Below, piece after piece: positions 11,047 through 22,277 of a DNA stretch of 64,000 nucleotides; positions within the stretch are counted from its first letter, which is position 1, and every line of letters starts with the position of its first letter. Made by a program: the position numbers and the translations under genes. The notes below the pieces were generated by a model. It ran no database searches. It was not told where the DNA came from and saw only the letters and a list, made by a program, of their open reading frames with translations. Origin of the DNA: Beta vulgaris subsp. vulgaris (taxonomy: Eukaryota > Streptophyta > Magnoliopsida > Caryophyllales > Amaranthaceae); assembly GCF_026745355.1 (NCBI RefSeq), contig NC_079206.1, forward strand, positions 28,518,117-28,582,116, read 5' to 3'.

Positions 11047-12661
11047 GCTACTTTCTTTTGATACGGTGGGGAATGGTCCAAGTAAGTCCATTGCCCATTT
11101 ATCGAAAGGTAGCACAACCTCGATACTAGTTAGTGCCTTCCCCGTTATGGTCCGGGCCCCTTGGTTATTGTTGCACACCCCTTCATGTATCTCACTAAGG
11201 ATGTAGTTTCCCTTGAAGGGAGTGACACACTTGAGTAAAGGGTGTGTATAATATTTCTTGTATATATGGTCGTCTTGCCATAGGAACCAACTGGCCTTTC
11301 TCTTCAGCTACTCTACCTCTTTCTCCCCCGAGGGTAAAATGCCATCTTTCAAGAATGTGATGATTTCTTCCATCCAAGTGTAAGTTTTGTTCAAGATGTG
11401 TATTCGTTAGGAATTGATGCTTGGCTTGTCGGGTACCTACCCGATGAAGGTTCCGGGCGCTAACCATTTGGCGAAACTAGCCATCCAGGCAAATGCATCT
11501 GCGAGTTGATTCTCGAACCTAGGTAGCTGGTGGATGTCAAATCTGATATGTATTTGGATCAGCTCCTGAGCCTTCCCGAGGTACATCCTCATATTATCTT
11601 CCTTAGCTTCACACTGTCCGGATACTTGTCCAACAATTAGCTGAGAATCAGACTTGCCCACGACAGCCCGAGATCTTGAGCTAATATAGATTTGAAGGTC
11701 GAGGATTAAGACCTTGTACTCGGCTTCATTGTTGGAGGTTGCAAAGTCAAACTTGATGCGTACTCCATCTTTTCTCCTTGCGCAGGGATAATAACTAATC
11801 CATCCCCGCTACCCGTTTTCGTGGCCGAGCCATCCACTTGAAGTTCCTAAGAACTATAATTCCTTGATTCCACGGGCCAAGCATTGCACTCGCTTATGAA
11901 ATCAGCAAGGGCATGTGGCTTGATTGCTCGTCGATGTTCATATTCCAATCTAAAATTTGCCAACTCATCTGCCCATTCTTTCATTATGGTCGAGCACTGC
12001 ACCAACATTCTTCAGCTCGAAGGGCATCATTTTATAGCAGTACCCTCCTTGCGCAGTCACAAAATTCGTATGTATGCGATGTTTCTCTGCCATCGGGATT
12101 TGATGATATCTTGCATTGGCTTCCATAATTAAACTCAGTAATTTGTACCTTGCCATTGAGTCTACCAACCTACCAATGTTTGAGAGTGGATGGTTGTCTT
12201 TGGGGCAAGCCTTGTTTAGATCAGTGAAGTCTACACACATTTGCCATGTTCCATTTGATTTCTTCACTAAGACAACATTAGCTAACAATTATGTGTACTG
12301 GCATTCCTCTATAATTCCCGCCTCTAACAGTTTTTTGACCTCTGAGGTTGCCGCTGCATCCCTCTCGAGTCCCTGGTGCCTGAGTTTTTGTTTAATGGGC
12401 GAGAATCCCTCTATGTTGAGCTAGTGGCATGAAAAGCTCAGATCCAGTCCTTGCATATCTGAGGCCGAGTATGCAGAGACATCCTCAAATTCACACAGAT
12501 GTTGTATTATCTTTTATCTAAGTTCAGGGCTGATGCTTGTGCATACTCTCATTTTTTGCCTGAGCTATTCATTTACCCAGACTGTCCTCATCAATTTAAG
12601 TTGGTCGAGGTCAATCATAGACCTTAGGGTTTTGTAAGATATAGATCCTAAGCTAGTTGGG
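11047..12661 (-). pseudogene. pol: Tat pol: RT N-part, second RNase H, integrase N-part; RT palm deleted
   Basis: On the minus strand from 12661: a leader with CEFEDVSAYSASDMQGLDLS, then RT block LANVVLVKKSNGTWQMCVDF followed by TDLNKACPKD and GGYCYKMMPFELKNVGA. Here (about 11985) the sequence jumps to LANFRLEYEHRRAIKPHALA, which in intact relatives belongs to the RNase H connection. The catalytic YxDD and thumb are therefore deleted. RNase H pieces LQVDGSATKTGSG (about 11840) and LPRFENQLADAFAWMA follow, then integrase up to LPFDKWAMDLLGPFPTVSKE at about 11090. It would have been the polymerase/integrase polyprotein. Confidence 0.8.
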
Positions 12662-12664
12662 GTT

Positions 12665-13015
12665 CATTAGTATGGAATTGGCTTTCAGCAACGCATCAAA
12701 ATAGCCTACTACAACGCTATAAAGCGTCGCAAGCACTTTTACAAACGCACTAGCTAGAAAGTGTTCCACTTGCCTGTCACCTTGTAGCTACGCTTTATTT
12801 CTGCGTCGGTATAGCTAGGATAAATGCGTCGCTAGTTCGGAACGCTTTCAAGCACGCTGCTATGACACTTTATTAGCGCTGTAATAAGGTAGCTACGCTC
12901 CTAAAGCGTTGAACAAGATCTGATACAGCTTACTATTTCCTATAGCTATAGAGACCCACTAAAAGCGTCGTATAATACTTTCCACACTTTTAAAGTGCCG
13001 CTAGAGTTAATTTAT
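12665..13015. repeat. Left terminal inverted repeat and subterminal repeats of the CACTA element
   Basis: Follows the GTT target duplication. Contains many direct and inverted copies of AAAGCGT, GCGTCGC and AAAGTG words. In En/Spm such subterminal repeats bind the TnpA protein; this family is expected to use them likewise. Confidence 0.7.
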
Positions 13016-13739
13016 GATCTCAATGCTAAAATTACAAATTGGTTTAACATTTGCAAGTGAACCAAAATATAATATATTGATTAATGAAAAAATTAAATCG
13101 TTTAATACTCTATATAAGCAATCTTCAAACTGAAAATAACCAAAGAGTCTAACTCATTTAGACAAACTCAAGGTACAACCTAATGTATGTTGAACAACAA
13201 ATGTTAAAAATTTATAATCCAACTAAATAATAACAAAACTTAATATATCTTCGTTCTTGTGCCTAAACAGATGTTCCAATATCCTCAAATCTTCGACATT
13301 CACTTTTTCGTTTTGGTGCATCCAAAATTAATCTGAGAGGCAAAAAAAATGTCAACAAAAGTAATTACAAAAAGGACACAAACATGCAACATACTAGTTT
13401 AACAAATAATAAATAAGATCTACTAGGTATGTTACCTTTCGACAAAAATCCAACTAGCTAATTAGATAATTAATGAGAGTTGTCATTTCCAGAAGATGAG
13501 CTTTATTAGCATCCTACATCCAACAAGCATAAAACTAACAATTAGCATAGAACATGTATGAATCATATGACAAACAACTCAAAGTTGTTTTTCGCACCTG
13601 TGCACTAAAAATATCAATCCCAGCATTGACATCAATATACTTTCAGCTCAATTACACATATTTACACAACAAACAAGGATTTTTTTTATTTCTATTTCAC
13701 CATAGGAGTACCATCATTCTTTAACAATGTAAATGACTT
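13016..13739. other. 3' noncoding part of CACTA element
   Basis: AT-rich, no reading frame of note. Downstream flank of the second CACTA gene in minus orientation. Confidence 0.55.
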
Positions 13740-14420
13740 CAATTGTACCTCTATACAATCCTACATTGGTAATTGCACTAGAAAAAGAAGGTTTGATCGT
13801 ACCTTATCAACAATAGGGATGTCAAAATCTTCTTCTTCGTTTGAATCAGTACCATCTGAACCAGATTCGGTTAGGTCATCACTTAAGTCATCAAATTCAG
13901 AATCATCAAAGTCTGAACCTAACTGCTCTTGGAGCTTCCTTTTCAGCTTCAATATTGTTTCCCCCTGATTTTTAACACACCTCCTTAGTTCGCGTAGATA
14001 ATACAATATTTCTCATTCATCTTTGGAGGATATCCTTAAGCCTTTACAATAGGAAGGAACAGAAGGTTCTACAAAATTTGATGGCTTAACACCTAACAAT
14101 CGTAAACCACGAACGCGACCATATTTATCCTTGCCCAATACCTTTGAAACAGGATCATTATCTAAGTTAACTGATTGGTCCCCTTGTTCAGCAGCAATGT
14201 TCTTAATTTGATTCTACAAATCAAATATACAACAAACTTAATGAATAAAAATAACTCGTCAACATAAGATTATTTGATACTAATATGCAAATTATAAGTC
14301 ACATGTAAGATCATAGACACGTACCGTAATTTCTGCTTCATTTTCATGTTGGTGACACTCTAAATAAAGTTCAGTTCTTGTTGGACTCCAATTCAGCCTT
14401 TGTTTCTTTAAAATATATCA
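13740..14420 (-). pseudogene. C-terminal part of the second CACTA gene (Ptta/En-Spm type), cut by a retrotransposon
   Basis: Minus-strand pieces RLNWSPTRTELYLECHQHEN (about 14390), NIAAEQGDQSVNLDNDPVSK followed by VLGKDKYGRVRGLRLLGVKP (about 14190-14080), and from 14006 a helical stretch LRELRRCVKNQGETILKLKR ending in an acidic tail DDLTESGSDGTDSNEEEDFD. The DPVSKVLGKDKYGRVRGL block is typical of plant En/Spm-like second proteins, thought to bind the transposon ends. The upstream exons lie at 36730-38022 beyond the inserted Tat element. A stop near 14015 and the insertion make it nonfunctional. Confidence 0.75.
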
Positions 14421-14473
14421 AATTAGGATAAGATGTTAGAATATGGTAGGAATGGAAGAATAAATATGTACAC

Positions 14474-15110
14474 TGTTTATGTTAAAATTTGTCACTTACG
14501 ACGAAATTAAAGTATTGGGACGATTTAACCATATTATGTTAAAGACAACGCGACAAACGAACGCAAAGGGGATCAAAGGGGATGAACACACAAAATTGGT
14601 GACGCGGAAAACCCCAATGAAGGTGGGTGAAAAACCATGGGTGGTTGGAGATCCACCAAACTAATATAGTTCACTATCTTTCTTAGTGACTGACTGTCGT
14701 TACAAGAGTGCTAAATTCTCTCTAGTGTTCTTCCAATAATGTTACGTAAAAAACTCGTCAATGACCTCTCTCTCCCTTTTATATGCCCTCTTTTTTCCTT
14801 GGCTTCTTTCCAACGAATACAAAAATGAATTCACTAATTATTACATTAACTTTGCGCTTCAGTCATGGGAGATCTTCTATGCTTACGCTCCAACGTCTTG
14901 ATTTGTGCTCTTCAACGGCTGAATTTATGGCTCATAACTCTCCTTCCTTATTTAGCTGGACCATCAGCATTTAATGCTCTACTCCAATCTCGCATCCTTC
15001 GCTGTGTCTTCGGGTCACATTTACATCGTCATCATGTCAGATGTCATCATGTCATCGAGTCATCGCGTCGTTGCGTCAGTGTCATCCTGTCAAAAAATTC
15101 AGCCATAACA
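14474..15110 (-). repeat. 3' LTR of inner Tat element
   Basis: Direct copy of 36072-36709. TACAC target duplication at 14469-14473. The adjoining inner sequence (15111-15140) read on the minus strand gives TTGAGGGCAAAT directly before the LTR, the polypurine-tract candidate. Confidence 0.92.
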
Positions 15111-15349
15111 ATTTGCCCTCAATTGTTGAATCGGGGTAACATAAAGCCCATGAGACAATTGTTAAAAAAATAATAAATCAAATGAAATTCTGTCTAAGTC
15201 ATTAAGATATCACAAATCACAAAAAATCTCGCTCTTGTCAATTATAGAAAGAAGGAAAATTTCCAAAGAGACGCAAGGAAGGAAAGGAGATCTGTTTGAG
15301 CGGTTATTTTTGGTAGTCCAAGAGTCTCAAAATACAAAAGGTAGTTTTC

Positions 15350-15360
15350 TTTTTAAATAG
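15350..15360 (+). promoter_or_regulatory. TATA-like box upstream of the antisense ORF
   Basis: CTTTTTAAATAG lies about 250 bp upstream of ATG 15608, followed by a CT-rich leader and an intron-donor-like CACCAG|GTAATT at about 15541. The position mirrors TATA boxes in the two other Tat elements here. Confidence 0.4.
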
Positions 15361-15607
15361 CCGTTTTAATTATAACCGTTGGCACGATTGTCATGATTAC
15401 TCATTGTTGGCATAAATAACTTGGGCGGTTTAAAGATCCCAACTTTTACTCCAACTTCAATAAATCTTTCTCTCTCTTTAAGTAAGGCAACTTCCTTAAC
15501 TTCCATTATTCTCTCCGCCGGAAAATCGATCGCTGACACCAGGTAATTTCGCACTTTTCCGCTCGTTTTTTTTTATTCGCTCTACTTTCTCTTCTTCTAC
15601 TGTTCTC

Positions 15608-17560
15608 ATGGCACCTAGCAGACGTAGCATTAGGACTTTTGTAAACAACCAAGAAAAATCGAAAGGAAAAGAGAAAGCTGTAGAACCAAGGGTAGAAAAT
15701 GAGGATGAACTGTCAACTATGTCAGAAGAGTATCTTTTAAGGTTTTAGACTTAGGGAATTTACTTGAGAGTACTGTCATTAGGAACGCTGAGTCTGACGA
15801 ACCACCAGAGTCGTGTCCCCAAAAATGGGTAGTGCTCTACGAATACCCTTTCAAAATAGGTCTTAGACTTCCCTTCACCCCCCTAACAAGGGATCTGATG
15901 CAAATTTACCAAATCAGACCTGAGCAAATGATGCCCCAAGTCTGGAGGATCCTGAGTGTCATCGACAGGGTGACAGCGTTGTGGGAAGAAGCCTTCACCC
16001 TCCACGACTTACTGTTACACTATGAGATTAGGGTCAAAGCGAAAAATAGGATAGCCCTACATGCAAAGGCGAGGTTAGAGCCTCTGGTCGGGGGAATACA
16101 GTCGAATGACAGAGGTTGGAAAAACAGGTTTGTGTTTGTGAAGAGGTCGTCACTAGGGGAAGCTGGAACGTCTTTGGTTGGCGGCTGGAATACCGAAGGT
16201 GTGTTTATTTTTAGTCTTTTTAAGTTCGTGCCATGTCGTTAACACCACTCTTACACCGTTTCAACTGTAGGTCTTAACCCAAAACTGTTGTCGCATCGCG
16301 ACGAATCTGAAAGTCTCTGTGACAAATTTCTGAAAGTATCGGAGGAGGACAGGCAGTTCAGAAGGGTTCTTTTTGCTTCTCAAGACAGTTGTTCATCTAT
16401 GGCTTCTAGTTAGTCTAAATTTTTTTTTTTTTTTTTACTCTTGGGTAGGACTTTACCAGGGAAGGTTTCAAACTAATGAATCAAACACTTCCGGACAGGT
16501 TCATCTCAATCGCGTCCTAGGGGGAGTCTGGACGGGCAAGCGCTGGCTGAGATGTTGCGCAAGCGTAAGAGGGAGTCCTCTACTGACGTTGCGTCAGCGT
16601 CGACCAAGAAGGATACAGCGGTCGTCCTCCACTTGGACGACGAGCATGACGTCGCGTCTAAGACGCGCAAAACTGACTTCCTAGCTCCTCCAGTCAAGAG
16701 CGGTCCTTCCTATACTGTGACCGTCCCTAACGACTTCATGTCGTTGGAGAGGTCCATATGGCCTGAGGCTGACAGGTTCCTTTTTCCTAGCGCAGTGGAG
16801 AGGATCAAGGACCATATTCTTCCTCGTATGATGTCAGACGGGCTAGAACTCCTATTTCAGGTATAGACGCTCGATTTTCTTTTCATACACTATGCTCATT
16901 ATGACAATAACTTTTGACTCTCTAAGTGACGCGTATCATGTCTTTTCTATGCAGTCTTCTCAACATCTCCTAGTGGCTAAGAGGGAGATCTCATCTCTGC
17001 TGAAGGGTCATCTGACCATGAAGCAGAGAATGGAGAAGGCTGAATTAGACGCGAAGTCCAAAAGCGATGAGGTGGAGTCTTGCAAGAAGACCATGGAGGA
17101 TATGAAAAAAGCTCTACAGAAGAATGGGGAGGAGCTGGAACAGATAAGGCAAAGGGCGACTAAGTTGGAGGAATCTTCTCGTCATGAAATCACGACGCTC
17201 CAGGCGAGCGTTGACGCATAGAAGAATGAGCTGGACATGCTCGAAGCTGAAGTGACAACTAGGGTCAGGGTTAAGCTGATGCACCAGTTTCTAATGAAAA
17301 AGACGGCGTCGTGGACGCCACAGAAGGACATTGACCTATTCCTCAAGTACATGGGGTCTATTAAGGAATCTGATGGACGAAGAGACTTGGTTGCGACGGC
17401 AGACTCTTCATCAAAGGTTGATGAAAACGCCCCGTCCTGTGCCGGGTTCATAGCGTCAGACGTGCCACCTGACCCTGAGACTGAGAAGGAAGCTCCAGCC
17501 ACTGTCTTACCAGCTGTTGCGTCAGAGAAGGAGGGAGCTGAAGACGCCTCTGTCGTTTAA
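15608..17560 (+). pseudogene. Antisense spliced ORF of Tat element (gypsy-type transposon domain)
   Basis: ATG 15608 gives MAPSRRSIRTFVNNQEKSKG; a stop near 15748 and a frame change precede the domain VVLYEYPFKIGLRLPFTPLT (about 15826), then QIYQIRPEQMMPQVWRILSV. Apparent introns are 16199-16270 and 16861-16954 (ctatttcag|GT ... tgcAG), with another near 16410-16450. The second half is a long charged coiled coil (SSQHLLVAKREISSLLKGHL onward, 16955-17330) and an acidic tail ending DASVV and a stop at 17558. One in-frame TAG lies at 17218. It runs opposite to gag-pol; function unknown. Confidence 0.72.
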
Positions 17561-18361
17561 GTTTTAAGTGCTCTATATCATGCCCTTGCCATTTAAACTT
17601 TTAATCAAACTCTACTTTAGGTTACTCGAAAGAGTAACTGTTTGTACTGTACTTTTGGGTCACCCATGGGGGTGACCATAAGTTTTTATCGTTTTAAACT
17701 TTTTGGGTCACCTACGAGGGTGACCATTACGTTGATGGTTTTGGATTTTAGCAAAATTGATCTTATGTCCTTGCTTTATGTCTCATGTATGTGTCTCAGT
17801 CGTTATTCTGACGTTTCTAGAGGATGGTCAGGCGCTCAGTAAGCCATCTTTGGTCGTTCAGACGTAATGTTTGGACTTCGTAAAAGCCATCTTTGGTCGT
17901 TCAGACGTAACGTTTGGACTAAATGACTTTAGAATACATATAGGAAATATATAAAAACTTACGTGTGTTTTCCAGAGAGATAGACGAAATGTCGTCAGCA
18001 GTTATAGCTTTAAAATGACTGTGCCCCTGTCATAACGTCAGCTGAGGCAATAGTGGACCAAAAGACTTTACATGATAGCAAAATGCAAATCTGCCTGATG
18101 TCTTGTGAAAAATCGTCGGAACGTTAACAAGATGGACGGGAACAACTTCCCTGCAATTCAACAATACCCAGTGAGAGAACACTATGGTCGCTAGCAACTA
18201 GCGACACATATATAATAGCATTACCACCTATCTATATCTTTCTTGTTTTTTTTTTTGTTTTTTTTTTGGCGATTGGGAAAACAAAGCTTATTACTTAGCT
18301 TAAAAGTTGTACGTTTGAGGTGTGTGGCATTCCAGCTACGTGGCACGGAGCTTCCGTCACG
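17561..18361. other. Spacer between antisense ORF and integrase, with short duplications
   Basis: No gene. Contains two related blocks TGGGTCACC...GGTGACCAT (about 17656 and 17704), each an imperfect dyad, and a 43-bp tandem duplication holding GCCATCTTTGGTCGTTCAGA (17843 and 17886). A T-rich tract lies at about 18243-18267. This is where convergent transcripts from both strands would end. Confidence 0.6.
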
Positions 18362-19335
18362 TCAGACCAATTGGTAGGCTCCGTTGCCTATCACTTTACT
18401 AATTTGGTACGGTCCTTGCCACTTCTGTCCTAGCTTACCAGCGTTAGCCTCTTGTGTGTTCTGGAATACTTTCCTTAGGACCCAATCACCTTCGACGAAG
18501 GATTTTGCTTGGACGTTTTTATTAAAGCTCCTCGCTACTATTTGCTGCTGGGCCGCCATGCGTACCAATGCTGCGTCGCGCAACTCCTCAATGGTATCTA
18601 GGTCGTTTATCAGTTCAGCGTGGTTTTGTCGCTCCGTCGCTAGGCTACATCTCGCAGTAGGGACGCTCACCTCTGAAGGCAGGACAGCCTCACAACCATA
18701 CACTAGTGAGAACGGTGTTTGTCCAGTCGCAGTGCGCGGTGTCGTGCGATTAGCCCATAAGATAGAAGGTAACGCCTCCGCCCATTTACCCTTCTTGGCT
18801 GTGAGTCACTTCTTCAAAGAGTCAATGATCGTCTTGTTACTGGACTCATCCTGTCCATAGGCTTGAGGGTATCTTGGTGTTGACGTTAACAACGTTATGC
18901 CCCATTCATTGCAGAAACGTCTTGTCTCGTTGCTGATGAACTGTGACCCATTGTCGCACACTATCTCGGACGGGACACCAAACCTGCAAATAATGTTAGT
19001 GTATATAAAAGAAATCACTTCCTTATCGCGTACCTGCTGAAAAGAACCTGCTTTAATCCACTTAGAAAAGTAGTCAGTTAGTGCCAACATAAAGACCTTC
19101 TGACCTGGGGGTGGAGGTAATTTGCCAACTATGTCCATGCCCCACTTCATGAAAGGCCAAGGTGTTAGAGTAGGATGCAAAAGTTCACAAGGTTTATGCG
19201 TCATACCTGCATGTCGTTGACAACTATCGCATTTGGCGACATACCTTATTGCGTCTTTCCTCATTGTTGGCCAATAATACCCATGCGCAATACTCTGTTG
19301 GATAAGCTGCGTCCTCCTGAGTGATTTCCACAAGT
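18362..19335 (-). pseudogene. int: Tat integrase with C-terminal domain, one frame break
   Basis: From 19333: YYWPTMRKDAIRYVAKCDSC carrying the end of the zinc-binding domain (CDSCQRH), then the DDE core with MDIVG and LTDYFSKW, IVCDNGSQF, and the end GQDESSNKTIIDSLKK; the usual GQVES glutamate is present. After a stop at 18806 the frame changes and resumes at about 18780 (WADRTTPRTATGQTPFSL, then MYGCEAVLPSEVSVPTARCS), ending with QKWQGPYQISKVIGNGAYQL, a C-terminal domain. It would insert cDNA into chromosomes. The upstream half of the zinc finger continues with stops to about 19400. Confidence 0.85.
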
Positions 19336-19399
19336 GCCTTCATGCATGTCCTTCAGGACTTGCCCCCAATGATCCTTCTCCAAACAGCGCAGGTAGGGT

Positions 19400-20226
19400 C
19401 CCGCGACAGATTTTTTGAACAGTACTCCTTGAATGAGTATGTATCGCGACGCCTTGAATCAAATTATGCGTGCTTCCGCCTTATCTGTTGAGATTATCGA
19501 TGTTACTGACGACCTCATGGTTATCTCGAAGCCGTTCAACCGTCGTCGTGACAGCGTCCCCAACGGTCCTAGCGATAGCAGGATTTGTCAAATGAACAAT
19601 AGGGACGGACGTAAACGAAACGTTGCTTAAAGAAGATCCGAGATCGGCAATGCATCTGCTTGCGTATTCTGGTCCCTAGGTATCTGCAAAATGTCAAATG
19701 AATTAAACACTTTACTTTTACTTTGAGCTATTTCTAAATACATGGCCATTTTAGAGTCTTTTGCCGCGAATTTGCCCTTGACTTGGCTGACTATCAGCAG
19801 TTAATCGCTGAAGACCTTCAATTCTTTCGCTCGTATGTCCTCTGCTAACGTCATTCCTGCTATGAGCGCCTCGTACTCGGCTTCGTTATTCATCGCTCTA
19901 AATTCACAGCAAATGGCTCGTACTATCTTGCCCCCTTGTGGCTACTTTAGCACAATGCCTAGACCTGCACCACGAAAATTAGAAGATCCATCAGCAAATA
20001 GTATCCAAGAGTCGTCGTTTACTTGATTGATCTTTGCGACTTCGTCGTCCGCAAGCTTTTCTAGCTCTGGGCTAAAGTCTGCCACAAAATCTGCCAAAGC
20101 TTGTGACTTGATAGCGGTTCTTGGATGAACCTGGATGTCGTACGCGCTGAGTGCTATTGCCCACTTGCTCATGCGTCCTGTCAATTCTAGGTGTCGCAAG
20201 ACAGACTTGATAGGATAATTAGTCAT
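19400..20226 (-). pseudogene. Second (archaeal-type) RNase H domain of Tat pol, broken
   Basis: From 20226: MTNYPIKSVLRHLELTGRMS KW then SAYDIQVHPRTAIKSQALAD and DDSWILFADGSSNFRGAGLG, the first catalytic Asp block; then NNEAEYEALIAGMTLAEDIR (about 19880), LLIVSQVKGKFA and QIPRDQNTQADALADLGSSL (about 19680). This extra RNase H after the Gypsy-type one is characteristic of the Tat/Ogre/Retand lineage. In-frame stops occur near 19948 and 19800. Confidence 0.82.
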
Positions 20227-21493
20227 AACGATAACAGTATACAGCTACGACTATGGCTAAAATGAGCTTCTCTAATGAAGAATACCTGGTCTCCGCGTCT
20301 AGCAAAGACTTACTGACATAGTAGATTGGTAGCTGCTGGCTTTCCCCTTCCCGCGTCAGGACAGCGCTGACGGACACATTGCTTACCGCGAGATAGAGCT
20401 GCAACGTCTCTCCGATATTTGGCTTCGACAGCAATGGCGGTGACACTAAGTAGTTCTTAAGTTTCTGCAGCGCGTCTTCGTGTTGTCGCGACCACTCGAA
20501 TCCCTTATTCTTTCTTAGGACCTCATAAAATAGGTGGCATTTTTCAGACGACCGGTATATGAAACGATTCAACGCAGCTACATGACCGGTCAACTTTTGC
20601 ACCTCCTTGACGCTTCGTGGAGATTGAATATTCATGATGGCCTTTATTTGATCCGGGCTGGCTTCAATTCCTCGTTGCGCAACGACGTACCCTAAGAACT
20701 TTCCTGCAGACACTCCAAATGTGCACTTAGTAGGATTTAATTTCATGCCATACCTTCGTAGGACGTCAAAAGCCTCCGACAGATGTTGGATGTGATCTTC
20801 TGCTCGCTTGGATTTGACGAGCATATCGTCTATGTATACTTCCATGGTGTCGTCCAGTTGATCTTTAAACATTTGGTTAACCAGTCCCTGATATGTGGCA
20901 CCTGCATTTTTCAAACCAAAAGGCATAACCTTATAACAATATATACCTTTATCAGTAATAAACGCGGTCTTTTCCTGGTTGTCCGGATGCATCAATATTT
21001 GGTTGTACCCGAAATACGCGTCCATGAACGTTAAAAGCTCGTGACCTGTCATCGCGTTAACCATTGCATCTATATGAGGGAGAGGGAATGGATCCTTGGG
21101 ACATGCTTTGTTCAAATCTGTGAAGTCGATGCAGACTCTCCACTTCCTGTTCTTTTTGCTGACCACCACGACATTGGCTAACCAATCTGGATACTTTACC
21201 TCGCGGATCTTTCCGGTATCGATCAGCTTTTGAACCTCGTCATTGATGACTTGATTCCTTTCAGGCGCGAATTTGCGTCTTTTCTGCTGAACAGGCTTGT
21301 GAGCAGGGTCAACGTTGAGCTTATGCGTAATGACGTCAGGACTGATTCCTGTCATATCTTCATGGGACCAAGCAAAACAATCTTGGTTAGTTTTCAAAAA
21401 ATCAACTAATTGACCTCGTATTTCTTGCGACAACGTCGCTCCGATTCGAACAACACGATCAGGGATGGATGGATCGAGCATCACTTCATCCAC
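20219..21493 (-). CDS. pol: Tat reverse transcriptase with Gypsy-type RNase H, intact reading frame
   Basis: 424 residues without a stop. Motifs in order: CFAWSHEDMTGI near residue 38, KWRVCIDFTDLNKACPKDPF (about 120), YKVMPFGLKNAGATYQ (about 187), the catalytic YIDDMLVKS (about 217), the thumb block KFLGYVVAQRGIEASPDQIK, then RNase H-like YYVSKSLLDAETRYSSLEKL near the end. It copies retrotransposon RNA. It is one piece of a longer pol: protease lies upstream (21569-21937) and a second RNase H overlaps downstream in another frame, so the protein is likely cut short. This is the best preserved TE enzyme in the window. The first ATG is internal to the polyprotein and not a real start. Confidence 0.85.
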   Translation of the reverse strand: MDEVMLDPSIPDRVVRIGATLSQEIRGQLVDFLKTNQDCFAWSHEDMTGISPDVITHKLNVDPAHKPVQQKRRKFAPERNQVINDEVQKLIDTGKIREVKYPDWLANVVVVSKKNRKWRVCIDFTDLNKACPKDPFPLPHIDAMVNAMTGHELLTFMDAYFGYNQILMHPDNQEKTAFITDKGIYCYKVMPFGLKNAGATYQGLVNQMFKDQLDDTMEVYIDDMLVKSKRAEDHIQHLSEAFDVLRRYGMKLNPTKCTFGVSAGKFLGYVVAQRGIEASPDQIKAIMNIQSPRSVKEVQKLTGHVAALNRFIYRSSEKCHLFYEVLRKNKGFEWSRQHEDALQKLKNYLVSPPLLSKPNIGETLQLYLAVSNVSVSAVLTREGESQQLPIYYVSKSLLDAETRYSSLEKLILAIVVAVYCYRYD

Positions 21494-21568
21494 GCCCAGT
21501 TCGCTGGGCGCGTCGGGCGCTGACCCATCCTTTAATTGCTAGATAGACTCTTTTGGGGGTTTAAGCGA

Positions 21569-22265
21569 CTAACTATAGCATTCTCTTGCAGATTTCTGCT
21601 CGCCCTTTATTTCTTGGACGCCCCACTTGGTGGGAAACTTCAGCGATTGATGATAAGTTGAGGGGACGGCCTTCATCTTGTGTATACATGGAGTGCCGAG
21701 AATGATGTTATACGCTGACGGGCAGTCCACAACGTTGAATCTGATTGGCAGGTTGACGCCTTTGGCTAGCGTTGGTAGTGTGATCTCTCCGACAGTATGT
21801 TGAGCCTCTCCACTGAACCCTAACAAAAAAGTAGATTTTTTAGTAATATTTTTATCGCACAAACCCATACCTTCGAGGGCGTTTTTGAATATGATGTTAG
21901 CTGAGCTACCCCCATCGACTAACACTCGCTTCAACAAGCAATTGGACAGTCAGGGATATGACTAATCCATCGTGATGCTCCATGTCGCAGACGTCGCCGT
22001 CGTCAAAGGTTATTGACATTGCTTCAAGCTTGCGTTCTTTAGCTGACCTGCAAGATTTAAAAACGGCGGACGAGGGGGTACTCTCTCTTGCTAGCCTTTT
22101 GGCTGCGGAATACGTTAGTCCACATACATCAGACCCACCAGAAATAACGTTGATTACCTTTACGTGCGTGGGCGACGTAGGAGGGTCGGACTGCGGGGTA
22201 TTCCTAACGAAGGACACTTTACCTTTATCGTTCATGAGGTCTTTAAGATGCCCCTTATTAAGCAT
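21569..22265 (-). pseudogene. pro: Tat aspartic protease region, frameshifted
   Basis: From 22265 MLNKGHLKDLMNDKGKVSFV (the gag-protease linker) runs to about 21906; the frame then changes and continues with KRVLVDGGSSANIIFKNALE, where DGGSS holds the catalytic Asp, then CPSAYNIILGTPCIHKMKAV, the flap and conserved ILG..C motif. The enzyme matures Gag-Pol. The frame change falls just before the active site. Confidence 0.85.
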
Positions 22266-22277
22266 GAATGCAACCTC

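Noticed and set aside
18384..18860. 158-residue + strand ORF opposite integrase
   Set aside because: A shadow of the integrase reading on the minus strand, which has clear motifs.
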